Shown here one piece after another: positions 17,877 through 29,977 of a stretch of 64,000 bases of DNA. Source of the stretch: Branchiostoma belcheri (taxonomy: Eukaryota > Chordata > Leptocardii > Amphioxiformes > Branchiostomatidae). The stretch covers positions 1,790,864 to 1,854,863 of the forward strand of contig NW_017804154.1 of the NCBI RefSeq assembly GCF_001625305.1. Direction: 5' to 3'. The notes under the pieces were generated by a model, which saw only the letters and a program-made list of their open reading frames with translations, did no database searches and was not told the DNA's origin. Made by a program: the position numbers and the translations under genes. Numbering within the stretch: the first letter of the stretch is position 1; every line of letters starts with the position of its first letter.

Positions 17877-19500
17877 GGTGTTGTATGTATGTCGTGTTGC
17901 ATATTTCAGTACCCTGAAAACAGTTGAAAATTGAAAATATTTCTGGGCCTGAAAGCTTGCTCACTTCAATATTTTTTACACTTAAAAAATTGTACCTTTT
18001 TCCTAATAATTTGTCATTTTAGTACCATGGTATAGTAAGTTTCAGATACAGTTAAGCCAAATATGACTATTAGGTAAAAATGTAGTCACATAATTACCTG
18101 AATCATGTACCACTGAAATTCCTCATACAACTGTTTGCAATAGATGAACATTTCACTCTTATATGATATGCACGTACACCCTTCTCCAGCACCTATGTAG
18201 CCAGGACAGACTTGGTGTGCAGATAGCAGGGAGAGTTGTAATGAAACATGTCAAACATGGAAAGCAGTCTAGGTTTTTTTTCTTATGGACTTGTAAAGTC
18301 AGAAGAGATAATGAAGAGATTTTGAACCAGCTTACATGTAGCTATACACCCCCAGAACAGCTGAGGATGAGACGACACGAACCCAGATGCTCGGACCCGA
18401 GCTGAGGCCAGACGAGACATGTAGCTATGAATTATTAACCTTAGGGTGCTGGAGTTGAGGCATAGAAGGTATGTTGTTGCACTGGGATGGCATTTGTTGG
18501 TGACCCAATGCTCTACACCATAGATTAGAATATTTTCTCAGATTGTACATGTATATAAGAGCTATATAACTACTAACTATGCTGCAGAACCTTTGAATAT
18601 ATATTGGAACCTCTTAATAATTTTGAAGAGCATAAATTTAGGAATGCAGGACTTACAATGTATGAGCGGCAAGGTTGAGTTAGATTTAGCTCTTAAATTA
18701 GTCATATGTTATTATTGTTACTTGCAATTATCCTAGAGGCCTGCAGGCAAGAACTTGCAATAAACTTATTTATAAATATGTAACCAGCCTCTGCCACATT
18801 CCTGCACAGCTGGTGTTTCACTGCAAGTCAGGTATACTGGTTGACTAATACATGTATATGTATATGTATATGGCAATTTTTTCTTGCAATTGGAAAATAT
18901 CTACAGACTTTATATAATAATGGCTTTACAACCCATTGTTACAAACATGTGATGTTAAGCAAGACTACATGTAGCACATGTATAACTGCAATAAATCATC
19001 TTTTTTGCAATATTCATCAGTTTGAAGTGCACTTTCTCTATGACACAGTAAGCAAAATACAGAGACACACCTTAGTAACTTTTCTTACATGCCTAATGCA
19101 AGAAGACACATTAAAACACATTGATGTTCATGCATCTGGCAGATGTTTATTGGTATTAAGCTATTTTGCTGTACCTTTGTTATATGAAACAGATACTTTT
19201 ATAGAAAAAAATTCTTCTGGGACATTACACTACTTTTAGCAGGCAGGACATTCAACTTAAGTTCTGTTGCTACCAGATGCATAGTGCATGACTGATAAGA
19301 TACCAGACCTTTAAATTTGTTCAGTCAGGTGCATCAGGTGGTGACACCATGTTTCTGGTGGCTAACAGGTCACGGTCATTCAGACCAGCTTCATCCTCTA
19401 ACACTGATTTGTACCTGACTGATTTTACTACATGTATAATAGGGCAACCCATTGATGCTATTAAAACAGTGCATCATCAGAAGGTTTATCCTGTACAAGA
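17877..19500. other. Intergenic stretch downstream of copine, with a LINE tail
   Basis: No gene was recognised. At about 18711-18780 there is a LINE-like tail (GCCTGCAGGCAAGAAC, then TTGCAATAAACTTATTTA). The remainder is AT-rich with scattered TACATGTA words and no conserved reading frame. Confidence 0.4.
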
Positions 19501-20355
19501 AACAAAAACAACAAGAGTTCCGAGATCTCATACCTCCATGAAATATGGACTTGCTTTGTCCTCATTAATTATGCAAATACCTCTACATTAACATATTATA
19601 TGCATAGCGATGCATACCTTTAAGTAAGTTACACATGTTACGAGGTATAAAATTCCCATCATTCACCAATAAGGATTCACAGAATTTTCACATTAATTAT
19701 GCAAATTAGGTCATCATTTGCATAATTGATATCTGTTGATGTTCCGCCTGCCACAGATTAAATAGATTACATGTATAGCAGTACCATTATATGAAACACT
19801 GTAATTATAAAATTTCCTCATTAATTATGCAAATTAAGTCCTCATTTGCATAATTTGCATTTAATCATGTACAACTGTCTCTCAGGTACCTACACACCAA
19901 AAATGATGAAAATACGTTGTTCCAATCTGGACTTATTGGCTTTGAAAGTTTTTACCAGAAACTAACCTGCAGTTCCAGAACAAGCTGCTAGGGGGACCAA
20001 ACTTACGCCACTTATTCCTGACAGGATAAGCTATCTGTCACCAAAAAGTCAAGACCATACATGTAGCTTGTTCAGGACAAAAGATACAAAAACCGGAAGT
20101 TCTGCTGCAGTACCAAGGTCATCCACCGGTTTTTACAGGCCCATACTTGACCTTGACCTTTGTCTTTCCAAGACTTACCATCATACCAAATATCATCACA
20201 ATCCATAAAGGCATTCTGAAGTTATGCTGACTACAAAGTTGCGGAAACACACACACACACACACAGACAAACACACAGACAGACAGACACACACACAGAC
20301 ATACATACAGACAGACACGCCAAAAACAATACCTCCATTTTTCATGGAGGTAATG
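19500..20355. repeat. Interspersed repeat cluster with palindromic octamer units and CA-rich microsatellite
   Basis: ATTAATTATGCAAAT occurs near 19564, 19692 and 19819. The second and third are followed by ATTTGCATAAT in opposite orientation, making small palindromes. Farther right is an unclassified element ending in a perfect inverted repeat CCTCCATTTTTCATGGAGG at about 20332-20350. CCTCCATGAA also occurs near 19532, so both sections may belong to one element. A CA/GACA microsatellite lies at about 20249-20318. No coding sequence was recognised. Confidence 0.55.
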
Positions 20356-20453
20356 AGTGAAGAAATCATTATAAGTTCTATTACAAATTTTTGAAATTAC
20401 GTTTTGGTCCATTCAACTATAGATTTACTACAAGTGCAATGGCTAGTTGTACA

Positions 20454-21330
20454 TCATGGTTTTGCAGCCACTGAGGACAGTTGGTCCCTGATTTTGCCCA
20501 GTCCATCCAACATGGTGTCCAGCGTCTCTTTACTCAGTTCAACATTCACCACGTCAACTGGGGGCACCCTGTCAACGTGCTTCGGCACATTCTGCACTTT
20601 CAGCTGTAACAGGCAGGTGGCAGCCGACATGTGGCTCACGCTGTCTGCCGACGTCTTCATGTCCACCCGCCAGTCGAAGTCCACCAGCTGCGGCAGGGAC
20701 ACCTGGCTGTTGATGGCCTGTGTTTTCCACTGGGACAGGTGTTCTGCCAGCACCCCCACCAGGAGGTTCCTCAGGTTCTGGTGGAAGTCTGCAGGGAAGA
20801 CCTGCTGGATGGAGGCGGAGTCAGACAGGTCCTGCTGCAGACAGGTGGAGATGACGGCCTGCAGGGCCTGGGTCAGCTGCCTGGCTTCTGTTGGCTCGAC
20901 AGACAAGGCTGCTGATACCTGTGAAAATACCGAATTCTGATCATTTTTTTTAAATGTAGTGTGATACATTGTATGTACATGTATGATGGTCATCTGTTCA
21001 ATCTGTATCTCCTTCCCTGGATGCCTTACACAAATTTGAAAAAACAAAACAAAAAAACTCCTAAATAGCCTCCTGAAAAACAAGAATCTCCTGTTGGCAT
21101 CTAAGTCTTTGTTAAGTCGACGTAATAATCGTTTGAGGTAACATATATTACAAAGCCACTTATACTATGTTATAGCTTATTGGACTAACCTGAGCGACTG
21201 TCTGAGTTGGGACGGACTTCGCCTGCCCCAGTGTTGACGCCTGCTGACACAGCGCCACCACTTGCTCTTTAGAGCTGGCCTTCAGGAGGATATTTAGCGC
21301 CTCGAAGTTGATAGAGTCGGTTGGAGCCAT
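20454..21330 (-). CDS. COMMD9: COMM domain-containing protein 9
   Basis: Exon 1 is 21190-21330 (47 codons from ATG at 21330) and exon 2 is 20454-20918 (154 codons plus TGA), joined in phase 0 by good GT/AG sites. The 201 residues are close to the vertebrate length of about 198. The N-terminal helical domain has LLKASSKEQVVALCQQ and VFPADFHQNLRNLL. The C-terminal COMM domain, about residues 120-200, has SLPQLVDFDWRVDMKTSADS and ends VELSKETLDTMLDGLGKIRD, closely matching COMMD9 rather than other COMMDs. COMMD proteins form the ring of the Commander complex, which recycles endosomal cargo with CCDC22/CCDC93 and Retriever. All of the COMM domain lies in one exon. Confidence 0.95.
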
Positions 21331-22480
21331 GATTTTAAGATTTAATGTAGCTAAACCATGGGAACTGGAGATCAGAACTACAGGAGGAAGAGCCTTGACC
21401 TTTGAACTCTCACGAGGTGAACTGAGCATGAGGGCCAAACAACAAACATGTTGGGCAGAATACAACGAATTCATTGATCTCCTTCAATATAGCTTATCAT
21501 GTTAGACGATACTGAGAAGAATAATTTTAGATTTTCATGAATATCACCACCATCATGATAAAACTTCAGTAAATGTTGTTTTACAATGCTTCACTGTTCC
21601 CTCTCGAAGTGTTCTCCTGCCCTCGTTAGTTTTCGAGGTCACTTGTTCAGCCACGACACCTTGCGAACGAAGTCGGAAGAACAAGCTACTGGAGACATGG
21701 TCATTTGTTCTCATCAAGGTTTATATATAATATAACCCTTGGTCTCACTTGTTTCAGAATCATCGAAAAAATGACACTTCCATATGATCAGAAAAAACAT
21801 GAAGGAGCCATTCAGAGAACACCAAAATTGTAAATTGTAACAAGTAAGTACAAGTAACGTTAAGTAAGTAACAAGGAGGTTCAACAAGGAGATACAAATG
21901 TACCTTGCATGTAACATTAATGAATATTTAAATTGGGTTTTGATAACTTTGGGAGATGTTGAAAAATAAGCAAAAAGTTTTCACTGATACTAAATTAAGT
22001 TTCACTCCCCCCCACCCCAATACAAACAGTAACCCATTATCACACCAATGTTAACTTTAGCGAGAAGCATCAATCTTTTAATGAAAATTTATCATACATG
22101 CAAAGAGAACTAGTGCCTTACACTTGATTGTACTTGTAGCCTGCTCTGATCTAATTAGATATCATTTAACGTTTTTAAGGTAACGCTAGAGAAGTAAGAG
22201 AGAGGCAATAACATACATTCAAGTCATTTATTGGCTACATATATATCAACAGCTGTCATTGCATATTGGACAGTTTAATATTATGTATTTCTTCCAAACT
22301 TGCCAAGTCATGTTTTATATACATGTAGAGCACCACTTTGTACACACTATAAACAACACTTGGGTAAAGTTTTTTCTGCCAAACCTATATCAAAATACAT
22401 CTATTTATTAAACAAAAAAATCTGTCCTGATAATATGTGTGGAAAATCTCTCTGAGAGTAAAACGTGATTATACATATAG
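21331..22480. other. Intergenic, COMMD9 upstream region
   Basis: The COMMD9 promoter should lie just right of 21330, but no clear TATA box or named motif was found. The rest is AT-rich with no recognised gene. Confidence 0.4.
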
Positions 22481-22586
22481 AATACAACACGGGGTATTCC
22501 GTATCGCCCGAGGTATCGGCCCGACCGCGGGTCGGATCGCGGGAGGGCCGGGACCGAGGGCGATGCGGAATACACCGTGTTGTATT
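22481..22586. repeat. Fold-back element A with 29-bp arms
   Basis: Left arm 22481-22509 (begins AATACAACACGGGGTATTCC) and right arm 22558-22586 (ends GGAATACACCGTGTTGTATT) are inverted copies with two mismatches. The loop of about 48 bp is GC-rich and holds its own short inversions (CCGACCGCGGGTCGG). Probably a small non-autonomous mobile element; no target duplication was defined. Confidence 0.75.
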
Positions 22587-22589
22587 TTA

Positions 22590-22869
22590 TTTATATCATA
22601 CCCACCCAAGAAAACGCGCCTTTCAATGCAAGATGAGCCAAAAGTTGGTGCCCCTAAACCCTCAAATGCAACAACATCAGTTCCAACGTCCGGATTCTGT
22701 ATTCGAATTTTCGAAAGGGGCACAAGCGGGTAGGGCGAAACGCGTTCGAATCGTTTTATGGAAGCCATGGAAGCGTTCGATAACGGGTTCCGGACCGGGC
22801 CGTACCGTAAAGTACGGCCCGGTCTGGAACCCGTTATCGAACGTTATCGCGGCCCGGGTATGATATAAA
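22590..22869. mobile_element. Element B: 14-bp terminal inverted repeats with an internal 31-bp-arm hairpin
   Basis: The ends are TTTATATCATACCC (22590-22603) and its exact complement GGGTATGATATAAA (22856-22869). Inside, 22774-22804 and 22813-22843 are inverted copies with one mismatch in 31 bases, separated by an 8-base loop (CCGTAAAG). It directly abuts element A. There is no coding capacity. The layout is that of a MITE with a large subterminal hairpin. Confidence 0.75.
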
Positions 22870-23703
22870 AAAGGATATCAACAGGTTATATGTCTTTCCA
22901 CACTCTCAAAGCAACCAAACACAGGCAAAACATAAAACAACGCAAAGTAAAATAAAAAGTTTTAGCAATGCCCATCTTTCAACAACAATAAGTGACTGCT
23001 CAGTCGCTCTATTAGAATACTTTGAGAAAGCAGCTACCTCAAACTGCCAAAAATAGATTTCTAAACTGATACAATAACATTGCACACTTTATCAAAGGTA
23101 TAATTTCATAACAAAAACAACAACACAGCATGGGAAATTTCCAATGCATGTGTACTTATCATATGATCTTTTTGCAAAGCACAGAAACATAAAAGGAATA
23201 ATGTGACAAGTGTCAAAACCATGGTGAAACATCTACAATATACATGCACTACATTTGTCTCAACAGATTCATCCAATGACCTTAATGAGTAGTATGAGAT
23301 GTTTCTTCACCAATTTTGTTTTCATCCTAGAAAATTCCCAAATCCAACAGTACTACAAAATGTTACAACATCTATGGCAATGCATTGTTTTTTTTTTAGC
23401 CATATTGACCCAACTAGAATCATACTACCAAAGCCAAGATGCACACCAGTGATGAAGATTTCTTCAAAAGAAATCCTAAGACTGCTCTTTGTTGTACTCC
23501 CTTCTCCTGGAGCCGTGTAATGGTTTCACCAGGTTTCCTACCCTCTTTATGTTTGTATGCATTCATAAAGCTTCCAAACCATCATCTTGCCAAATGGCTT
23601 GTGTTTGAATTGGATTTATCAGTACTTCATACCCAAGGTTGGCACAAAAACTTCCCCAAAACTCATCAAGCCTCCTAGGCCTATTAAACAGTGAAAATTA
23701 AGT
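22870..23703. other. Downstream region of PHAX, noncoding
   Basis: AT-rich sequence 3' of the PHAX stop (minus strand), presumably including its 3' untranslated region. No further gene was recognised. Confidence 0.4.
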
Positions 23704-26700
23704 CTACAAGTCCATGTCATTTTCTCCAATATCCAAAGATATCTCTGCGACATTTTCCTTTGCCTCATCCCCCTGGGTGGTAGTCATCTTACACTCCCCA
23801 CTGTCTCCCTCCTCAATGACTTCCCCCTCCTCCTCCTCCTCCTCTACCATCCCAGAGGGTTTGTCCACTGTCTGTTTGGCAGGTGTTTCCTCTGGTATAT
23901 TCTCCATGTCATGTAATATGCTGTCCTGTCCAGCACTGGTCGGTTGTGCATCAGCACAGTCTGTACCGTCTTCTTCCATTCTGTCATTCTCACTTGTGTG
24001 TGCGTGCCCACGACGTCTTCTACTCCTGTTATTCCTTCTCCTCCTCCTCCTTTCTTCTTTTTGCCTCTCCTGAAACTACACATACAAAATCAATAATAGT
24101 ATATTGCAATCAACATTATAACACATACAAACCTCTAACTCCCAAGTACCACCAAAATGTTAACAGCCATGCATCATTTATAAGGATATAGATAATGAAC
24201 ATTACTACCTTTCTGTCTTCCTCTGCAAAGATCTTGTCCTTCTGCTCCTTGGTTATAGCAGGTGTTGACTTCAGCAGCTGTATGAACACTCCACCTGGGG
24301 TGCGACGCCTGGATCCATCCTATACAGCAGTAACATGTATGGTAATGTACAAGCACATTGTGCAAACACTAGAAGTACTGTTTACATGTATTACCGATCT
24401 CCAGCCCAGTAGGAATTTACTGGAAAAGTAACCAAATACTTATGATGTCTTCCATATTTGTAACTATCAAAACCACTGGCACCAGAGTGTTGTGTAGATC
24501 ACTATTTTAACATCCATTTAGACAGAGATATGAAGAATGTTCTAAATGTTAGATGGAAAGACACAAGACAGAGTAGAGGAATGTTACGTTGATAGGCATG
24601 CCCCCTGCAGCCTCCACATCCTCCGTCATACTGAGCAGCTTTAGTGCCTGTCCTGCTCCCAGCACCTTCACTATCCGGTGGATCAGGTGCCACTTGGGCT
24701 CGGACAGCCTGCAGATCACAATAGCAATGTGTAGAATGCATCTTAAACATCAGTAGTATAAACAAGTTACATACGACGTAACTGTATTGCCAGAAATGCC
24801 TGTGATTATAAAGATCTATCTATTGAAAAAAATTCAGATCGGTACAAATCACTGTACTAAAGCATTCCAATATCATGGCCCTGTTCAGGGACTTCACAAC
24901 CTTTTACTTAGCACAAACATTCTCCTTGACTTATACAAGTGGTAGCTATCCTAACAGACTCTTACTAACCTGTATATAATCTCATCAGCAACCTTCTCAG
25001 GAGGGTCGTCAGCTGTGACTGTGATTGGCCCTCCAGGGAAGGGGGTTCCCGGGCGTGGTCCCAGCCGCTCCTTGGCACTCCTCTTCCTCTTCATCCCCTT
25101 CTCCTCCTCCTGCTGCTCCCCAGGATCTTCCTGCTTCTCATCCTGATGGTCACCTTTGTCATCTTCATCTTCACTGGTCATGATGGGGCTGGGGATACAG
25201 AGTATTTCAATATTCACACACAGCAGGGTGTGAAACTCTTTATGGGAATAGGTGCACTGGTGCACAGAAAAAAGAATTGGGCACACAATATAAGGTAAAG
25301 TAGAATGTCAGCAAAGTTAACAATTACAGACCTTATTTCCTCTCTTTACTGTGTCTTAGTGAGTAGGTTTTAGGACTTACAGAATTGAAAAAAAAAGCCT
25401 TTTGCAGCAAAAAGCACACCCTAAGAGCTATCTGCAATAATTTTTTACGCTCCAATATAAAGTATAGCCTATACTGATATGCAAATTATTGTTTTGTTGC
25501 GTCACACTGCATTTCTCACCTTTTTGAACCATGCTCAGAGTCACTAAGGATAGAAAGATAAACCGAAAGTTACAATAAAGTTTACCATGACAGTTGAAAG
25601 GAAGAGATGATAAAGCAAATTAAATCCAAAACAGTAGGAAAAGTACAAAAGCTTCAGAATCTAGGTGTGTGGGCAATAGTTGTGGCACAACACATGAAAC
25701 AATGATCAAGACACAGATATGGGTAAGAAAATTTATGAGCACAAGAGACAACTCATTGCAGCTTTCAACTTTATATACATGTATGTCACTGTGATGCATG
25801 TGGAGATAACAGTCAGATTGAGTGATTAAAACAGGTCTTACCTGACATGTTCTGTGAACTCCTTGTAGTCGTAGCTCTCCGGGCCTCTCTCCTTGTTGAT
25901 GCCCCCTGTCAGTCCTGTGTACACCAACTCATCTGCCACAGACTCACTAAACTGTTCCTAATAACATTCAGAACACAAATTTTCATCATCATCTTCATAC
26001 CTACATTTCCTTATTTCTTCTAATCTTTTAGAAAACAAAAATTTGCCAACTGTTGAGGCAAAACTTAGGACTTTGATAGCCAGTATAATGTTCACGGACA
26101 CGTTTTTGAACATACCTGGACTACTGAGGCCCAGATGTTGTTGATCTTGCGCTTGGGTGGAGACTTGATGACAGGCGTGTGGTGAACGGCATAAGCAGTG
26201 CCCTCTGGCTGATTCTCCACACAGCGCATCCTCTTCCTCCTCCACAGAGTTTCATCTTCATCATCACTGAGAAACAAATAAAAACAAGAAGATATAATGT
26301 ACATGATGAAATACATCTGCATAATTTTGCTCTTCTAAGTAAACTAAACAAATTGGAGAGACATAAGTGAGGTAATCAGCACATTCACTATATAGTGACA
26401 TCTGGATGTCTACCTTCAATGCAGACTGCTGTATTTGACATAGCTATTGGCTCCTACTACAGTCTTAGTAAGTATTCATTGACATAACCTCGCTTTCTGT
26501 TTTTCTATCACTAGTACATGTACATTTTATACATCTAATAGCAGGGAAATGTATATAACAATAAAAAGGGTACTAGTGATGAGTGAGGTACCTGAAGCTG
26601 TCGTGGCTGTCCTCATCACTACTGTAGCTGGTGGCACTTCTGGACTCACGGTAAGACATGGTCATCCCTGCACATGCAAATCCAAATTATAAATCATAGA

Positions 26701-28061
26701 GAAAACAGTTCATATGAATAAACAACTACTTAATAATAACAATTACGTGTATGTCTATAGTGGTAAGTTTTGGATGGCTGTTAAACTAGAATCTCTTGAT
26801 GCTGGTGCATGTTCAGATGGGCATGTCATCATGAAAAATGATAATCTTCAACTTAAGTTCGTAGTTGAAACAACCATAGAAACACAATGTAAGCAAGAGC
26901 ACATAATCATGGTGTGATGAGTTCACAGTGAGAGCGTGCTGGCCTGCCAAAAGAGAAAACATGAAACCACCAACTGCATATTTCATAATTACAAGTATTT
27001 CATAAAGCGTCCAGCTAATGACCTTTGCTGTAGGTTGGTTGTCCGGTACCTCGTGCTCCGCCCATGAGGTTGCTGCCCCCTGTCCTGTGCCCAGTGAACT
27101 GCACGGCTGGTATTGTGTTGTTGTTGTTCAGGACAGCGATTCCGCCAACAGCTCCCAGCAGGTCCAGAGGGGCAGGAACAGGCTTGGCAGCTCCCTTCAA
27201 TGGTTCCTGAGGATGAAACCACACATATCTATAACACAGCCTTTCAAATGTGGGGTCGTGTGGCGCAATGGCAATTAATTTGGAATTAAGAGGTCCCGGG
27301 TTCGAGTCCTGACATGCCACCGATCTTGTGCCCTTGGGAAAGGCACTTTACACGACTTTCCCCACTAGACTCAAGTGAAAGTGAGTATTGTCTGTACAGT
27401 ATTCGTTTCTATGTGCGGGACACAACACTAGGAACACCTGCCTCTGTTCCGCGTGTATTGCACTGTTGCAATTTCAATAAATCAAATCAAATCAAATCAA
27501 ATCAAATCAAATGGCTGTTAGGTTTATTTTCTATCACAAAAGTCTCTTGTACATACATTCTCTAAATTTACAAGCGAAAGAAAATTATGTACTGACATGT
27601 TCATTAACCAAGAACAACATGGACCATAACAGTTACATTAAAGGTAGTAAAAAGAAGCTCAATCTACACTTTAAGTGGTTCTGACAAACTATTTCTTCCA
27701 TTTGAAAGTGTAACAAAAGTCCCTCAAACAACTTATCTTTATTACGTCGGCAACGCTTAAGTTGTTCCACTCGGGAGGTTTCATAATTTGTTAAACAAAC
27801 TGAACAACCCGTATACCGCGTATACCGGTATCCAAGCACCAAGAAACGTCAAAATCATGGGGGAGGGGGGAATTAGCTCAAAGCAACAACACGTCCCAAC
27901 AAAGAAAATTGTCCCACTTGCGTTCTACCAAAATCTTCGTTACATTATAGAAAACTACATGCGGCATGACGTACCTCTTGGGCTGCTGGCACTTCTGTGT
28001 CAGACTCAGAATCCGCAAGTTCCCCTTCTTCAAAATCCATTTCAGGAACATTACCCGCCAT
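23704..28061 (-). CDS. PHAX: Phosphorylated adaptor for RNA export (PHAX), ten exons
   Basis: Exons from the 5' end: 27975-28061, 27023-27206, 26592-26667, 26116-26266, 25842-25957, 25520-25543, 24970-25188, 24588-24708, 24209-24319, 23704-24069. All phases agree and give 484 residues (human about 394). Matches to PHAX are an acidic N-terminus (MDFEEGELADSESD), a Ser/Asp/Glu run of CK2-site type (SYSSDEDSHDSFSDDEDE, near 104-121), basic WRRKRMRC, the block KRKINNIWASVVQ, and the RNA-binding domain at about 275-350 (KVADEIIYR, then DGSRRRTPGGVFIQLLK). An Arg-rich run and an acidic tail ending DMDL close the protein. PHAX bridges capped snRNA, the cap-binding complex and CRM1 for nuclear export. 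The donor of exon 2 (GTCATT) is weak. Exon 2 encodes about 60 residues (LLGAVGGIAVL, then NNNNT) without a clear human match. Confidence 0.93.
25520..25543 (-). CDS. PHAX: PHAX 24-nt microexon
   Basis: Flanked by TCTATCCTTAG on its 5' side and GTGAGAAATG on its 3' side. It adds T-GAC-TCT-GAG-CAT-GGT-TCA-AAA-AG in phase 2 to phase 2, coding SDSEHGSK with split first and last serines. Because 24 is a multiple of three and both borders have the same phase, skipping keeps the frame. It lies in the acidic linker before the RNA-binding domain. Confidence 0.75.
27252..27512 (+). mobile_element. tRNA-derived SINE in PHAX intron 1
   Basis: A pol III A box (TGGCGCAATGG, 27261-27271) and B box (GGTTCGAGTCC, 27299-27309) have tRNA spacing. 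A central region follows (CTTGGGAAAGGCACTTTACA) like the conserved domain of deuterostome SINEs, then a tail AATTTCAATAAATC with tandem CAAAT units to about 27512. It is antisense to PHAX. Assignment to the Deu-type class is from memory of that motif and should be checked. Confidence 0.8.
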
Positions 28062-28577
28062 TTTACAACTGGAACAGTCCACTACATAAAACGGGAGTCC
28101 CGGTCTTATAAAGGTCTGAGCGATGGCGTGTACAGAACTTTCCACCGTAAAAGAAGCCTACTACTAAGTCTTTTTTCAAAGTTAATTGGAAAAAGTATTC
28201 TTTAATTTCGTACAGGTTTGAATAGGTTGTGTTTTATATCAACTACACCTGGTATGAGCTTATTCAGACCCTACTAATGTATAATGGACACATCCACTGA
28301 CCCGGAAATATTATCGTCGATGGAGAAACGTTTGATCGTCGTTGTTTGGTACTGAACAAGAGGTTGTCAACAGATTTCCCCCTGTTTCATAGTTGTTGTC
28401 CCATTTGGCCTGTAAACCTGCGCCAGCTGTCCTGACACACAATCGTTGCTACCCTTTTGAGCCCGGCGTATGTGGTAATTTTTGCACAATTACTTTCCGT
28501 ACGTTGAACTTCCCTTTGTCTGACCAACTCTGACTGTCCGCTCTCACCTCGCGGCCGGTTTGGTTGATACAAATCTG
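28062..28577. promoter_or_regulatory. Shared PHAX-MED8 divergent promoter region
   Basis: The start codons of PHAX (minus, 28061) and MED8 (plus, 28578) are 516 bp apart and point away from each other, so both promoters and 5' leaders must lie here or overlap. No TATA box was recognised near either start. The exact start sites cannot be read from the sequence. Confidence 0.6.
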
Positions 28578-29977
28578 ATGATGCAGCAGAGAGAAGAGAA
28601 GCAGCTGGAGGCGGGTCTGGACGCCCTGATCGTGCGGGTGAAGGACCTGCGGGACTCGATCCACGCCTTCCTCATGAAGTTAGAGCACGAGCATCAGACC
28701 CTACAGTGGACCTCCGTACTGGACAGCTTTGCCCTGCTGTCTGGACAGCTCAGTACTCTGCAGGTAGAAAACTTCAACTTCAATTTGTCGACGATTTTCT
28801 TGACTTTTATGACAACATTTACGGTCAGCTCTCTTTTAAACAGACAAACCTGCAAGCCTTCTTCGTTTCCTTAATTTGCTTTTATACTAATAGTTTCCTG
28901 CCAATTAACAATTCACTGCCCGTATGATAATCCTATGCGGGCAGTATGCCAATCACTTGATCAGCATGGATCATTAGTCCCATTGTACTTGGTGTAATAT
29001 TATGCTTGATTTTCAGGACTTTTTATACACATACGAGTCAGTAAGCTAGTCAAAGCAACAGCAGTCAGACCTTGACGCCACCTTTATTTTTACTCACAGA
29101 AATTGGTTATGAAGGAGAAGATGCCATCTCTACAAAACCTGATCTTCCTGCCGCTGGTGCTGTCCCCAGACAGCGACCCACAGCTGGAGACCACCACGGA
29201 GGGGCGTGTGCCTGTCTTCAGCCATGAAGTGGTATGTAACGTGACACGGATGGTCATTACTGCTAATAAATTCTATCTAAGTACATTGTAGTTTGTTGTT
29301 ACGGGTTGTGATTATGTCTTGTCTTCATTAAAAGACTTCATTTTATCACCCCAACATCCTGAACAAGCTCAACCAGTCAGGGTTTGGGGTCTTAAAATGT
29401 TTTTCTCTGATTGTATATCAGCACTTGACGCTGCTTTCTGCTACTTTTCTCAACCATCATCCATTGGTTGATTCATTTATTCATTCAATCAAATCTTTGC
29501 CTTTGTGCTTTTTAGTTTAAGTGTCAGTGAAGTTTGTTTTACCCCCCCCCCCAGGTGCCAGATTACCTGCGTACTAAGTTTGAACCTGAGGTTGAGACCA
29601 GGGAGAAGACTCTGACCACCCAGTCTGAGCGCCTGACTCCAGAGGCGGCTCAGAAACAGATCCAACAGCTCAACAACCTGTGTGACAAACTTCTGAACAA
29701 GTTGAATGCAGCCAGCGAAGACTGGGACTCAGAAGTGTCAGCTTCGCAAGGGAGCACCCCTGCGTCGTCCCTGGCAGACACCAGCGCTCTTATTGCAGCA
29801 GTGAGCTTCGGAAAGGGGTTGAAACCCAGCAGGACCCCCAGTCAGAGTGGTCCTGACACCCCACAGTCCCAGCCCTCCCCACAGGCCTCCCAGGCTGGCC
29901 CTGCCCCGGGGAAGGCTCCCAGCACCATCAAAACTAACATCAGGACAGGGGCCAGCTCACATCCATACCAGAGATGA
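28578..29977 (+). CDS. MED8: Mediator complex subunit 8
   Basis: Exons are 28578-28763, 29100-29231 and 29555-29977 with GT/AG borders and phase 0 junctions; 246 residues. Start: tandem ATGs at 28578 and 28581; the second matches the vertebrate start ([11 protein letters not shown]) more closely. Conserved blocks are [19 protein letters not shown], then [50 protein letters not shown] and the ending IKTNI...SSHPYQR, all as in MED8. The stretch before the end is rich in Pro, Ser and Gln. MED8 sits in the Mediator head module, contacting MED18/MED20 and TBP, and works with RNA polymerase II in the nucleus. The acceptor of exon 3 follows a run of C's at 29542-29552. Confidence 0.95.

Noticed and set aside
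18841..19239. 132-codon open frame on the + strand
   Set aside because: Composition is biased to Cys/Thr/Ile from AT-rich intergenic DNA, with no conserved motif and no supporting splice sites.
20404..20940. 178-codon open frame on the + strand
   Set aside because: It is the opposite strand of the COMMD9 COMM-domain exon, which has a clear family match and splice sites.
22437..22863. Open frames through 22.4-22.9 kb
   Set aside because: They cross the arms of the two fold-back elements and exist on both strands because the DNA is palindromic.
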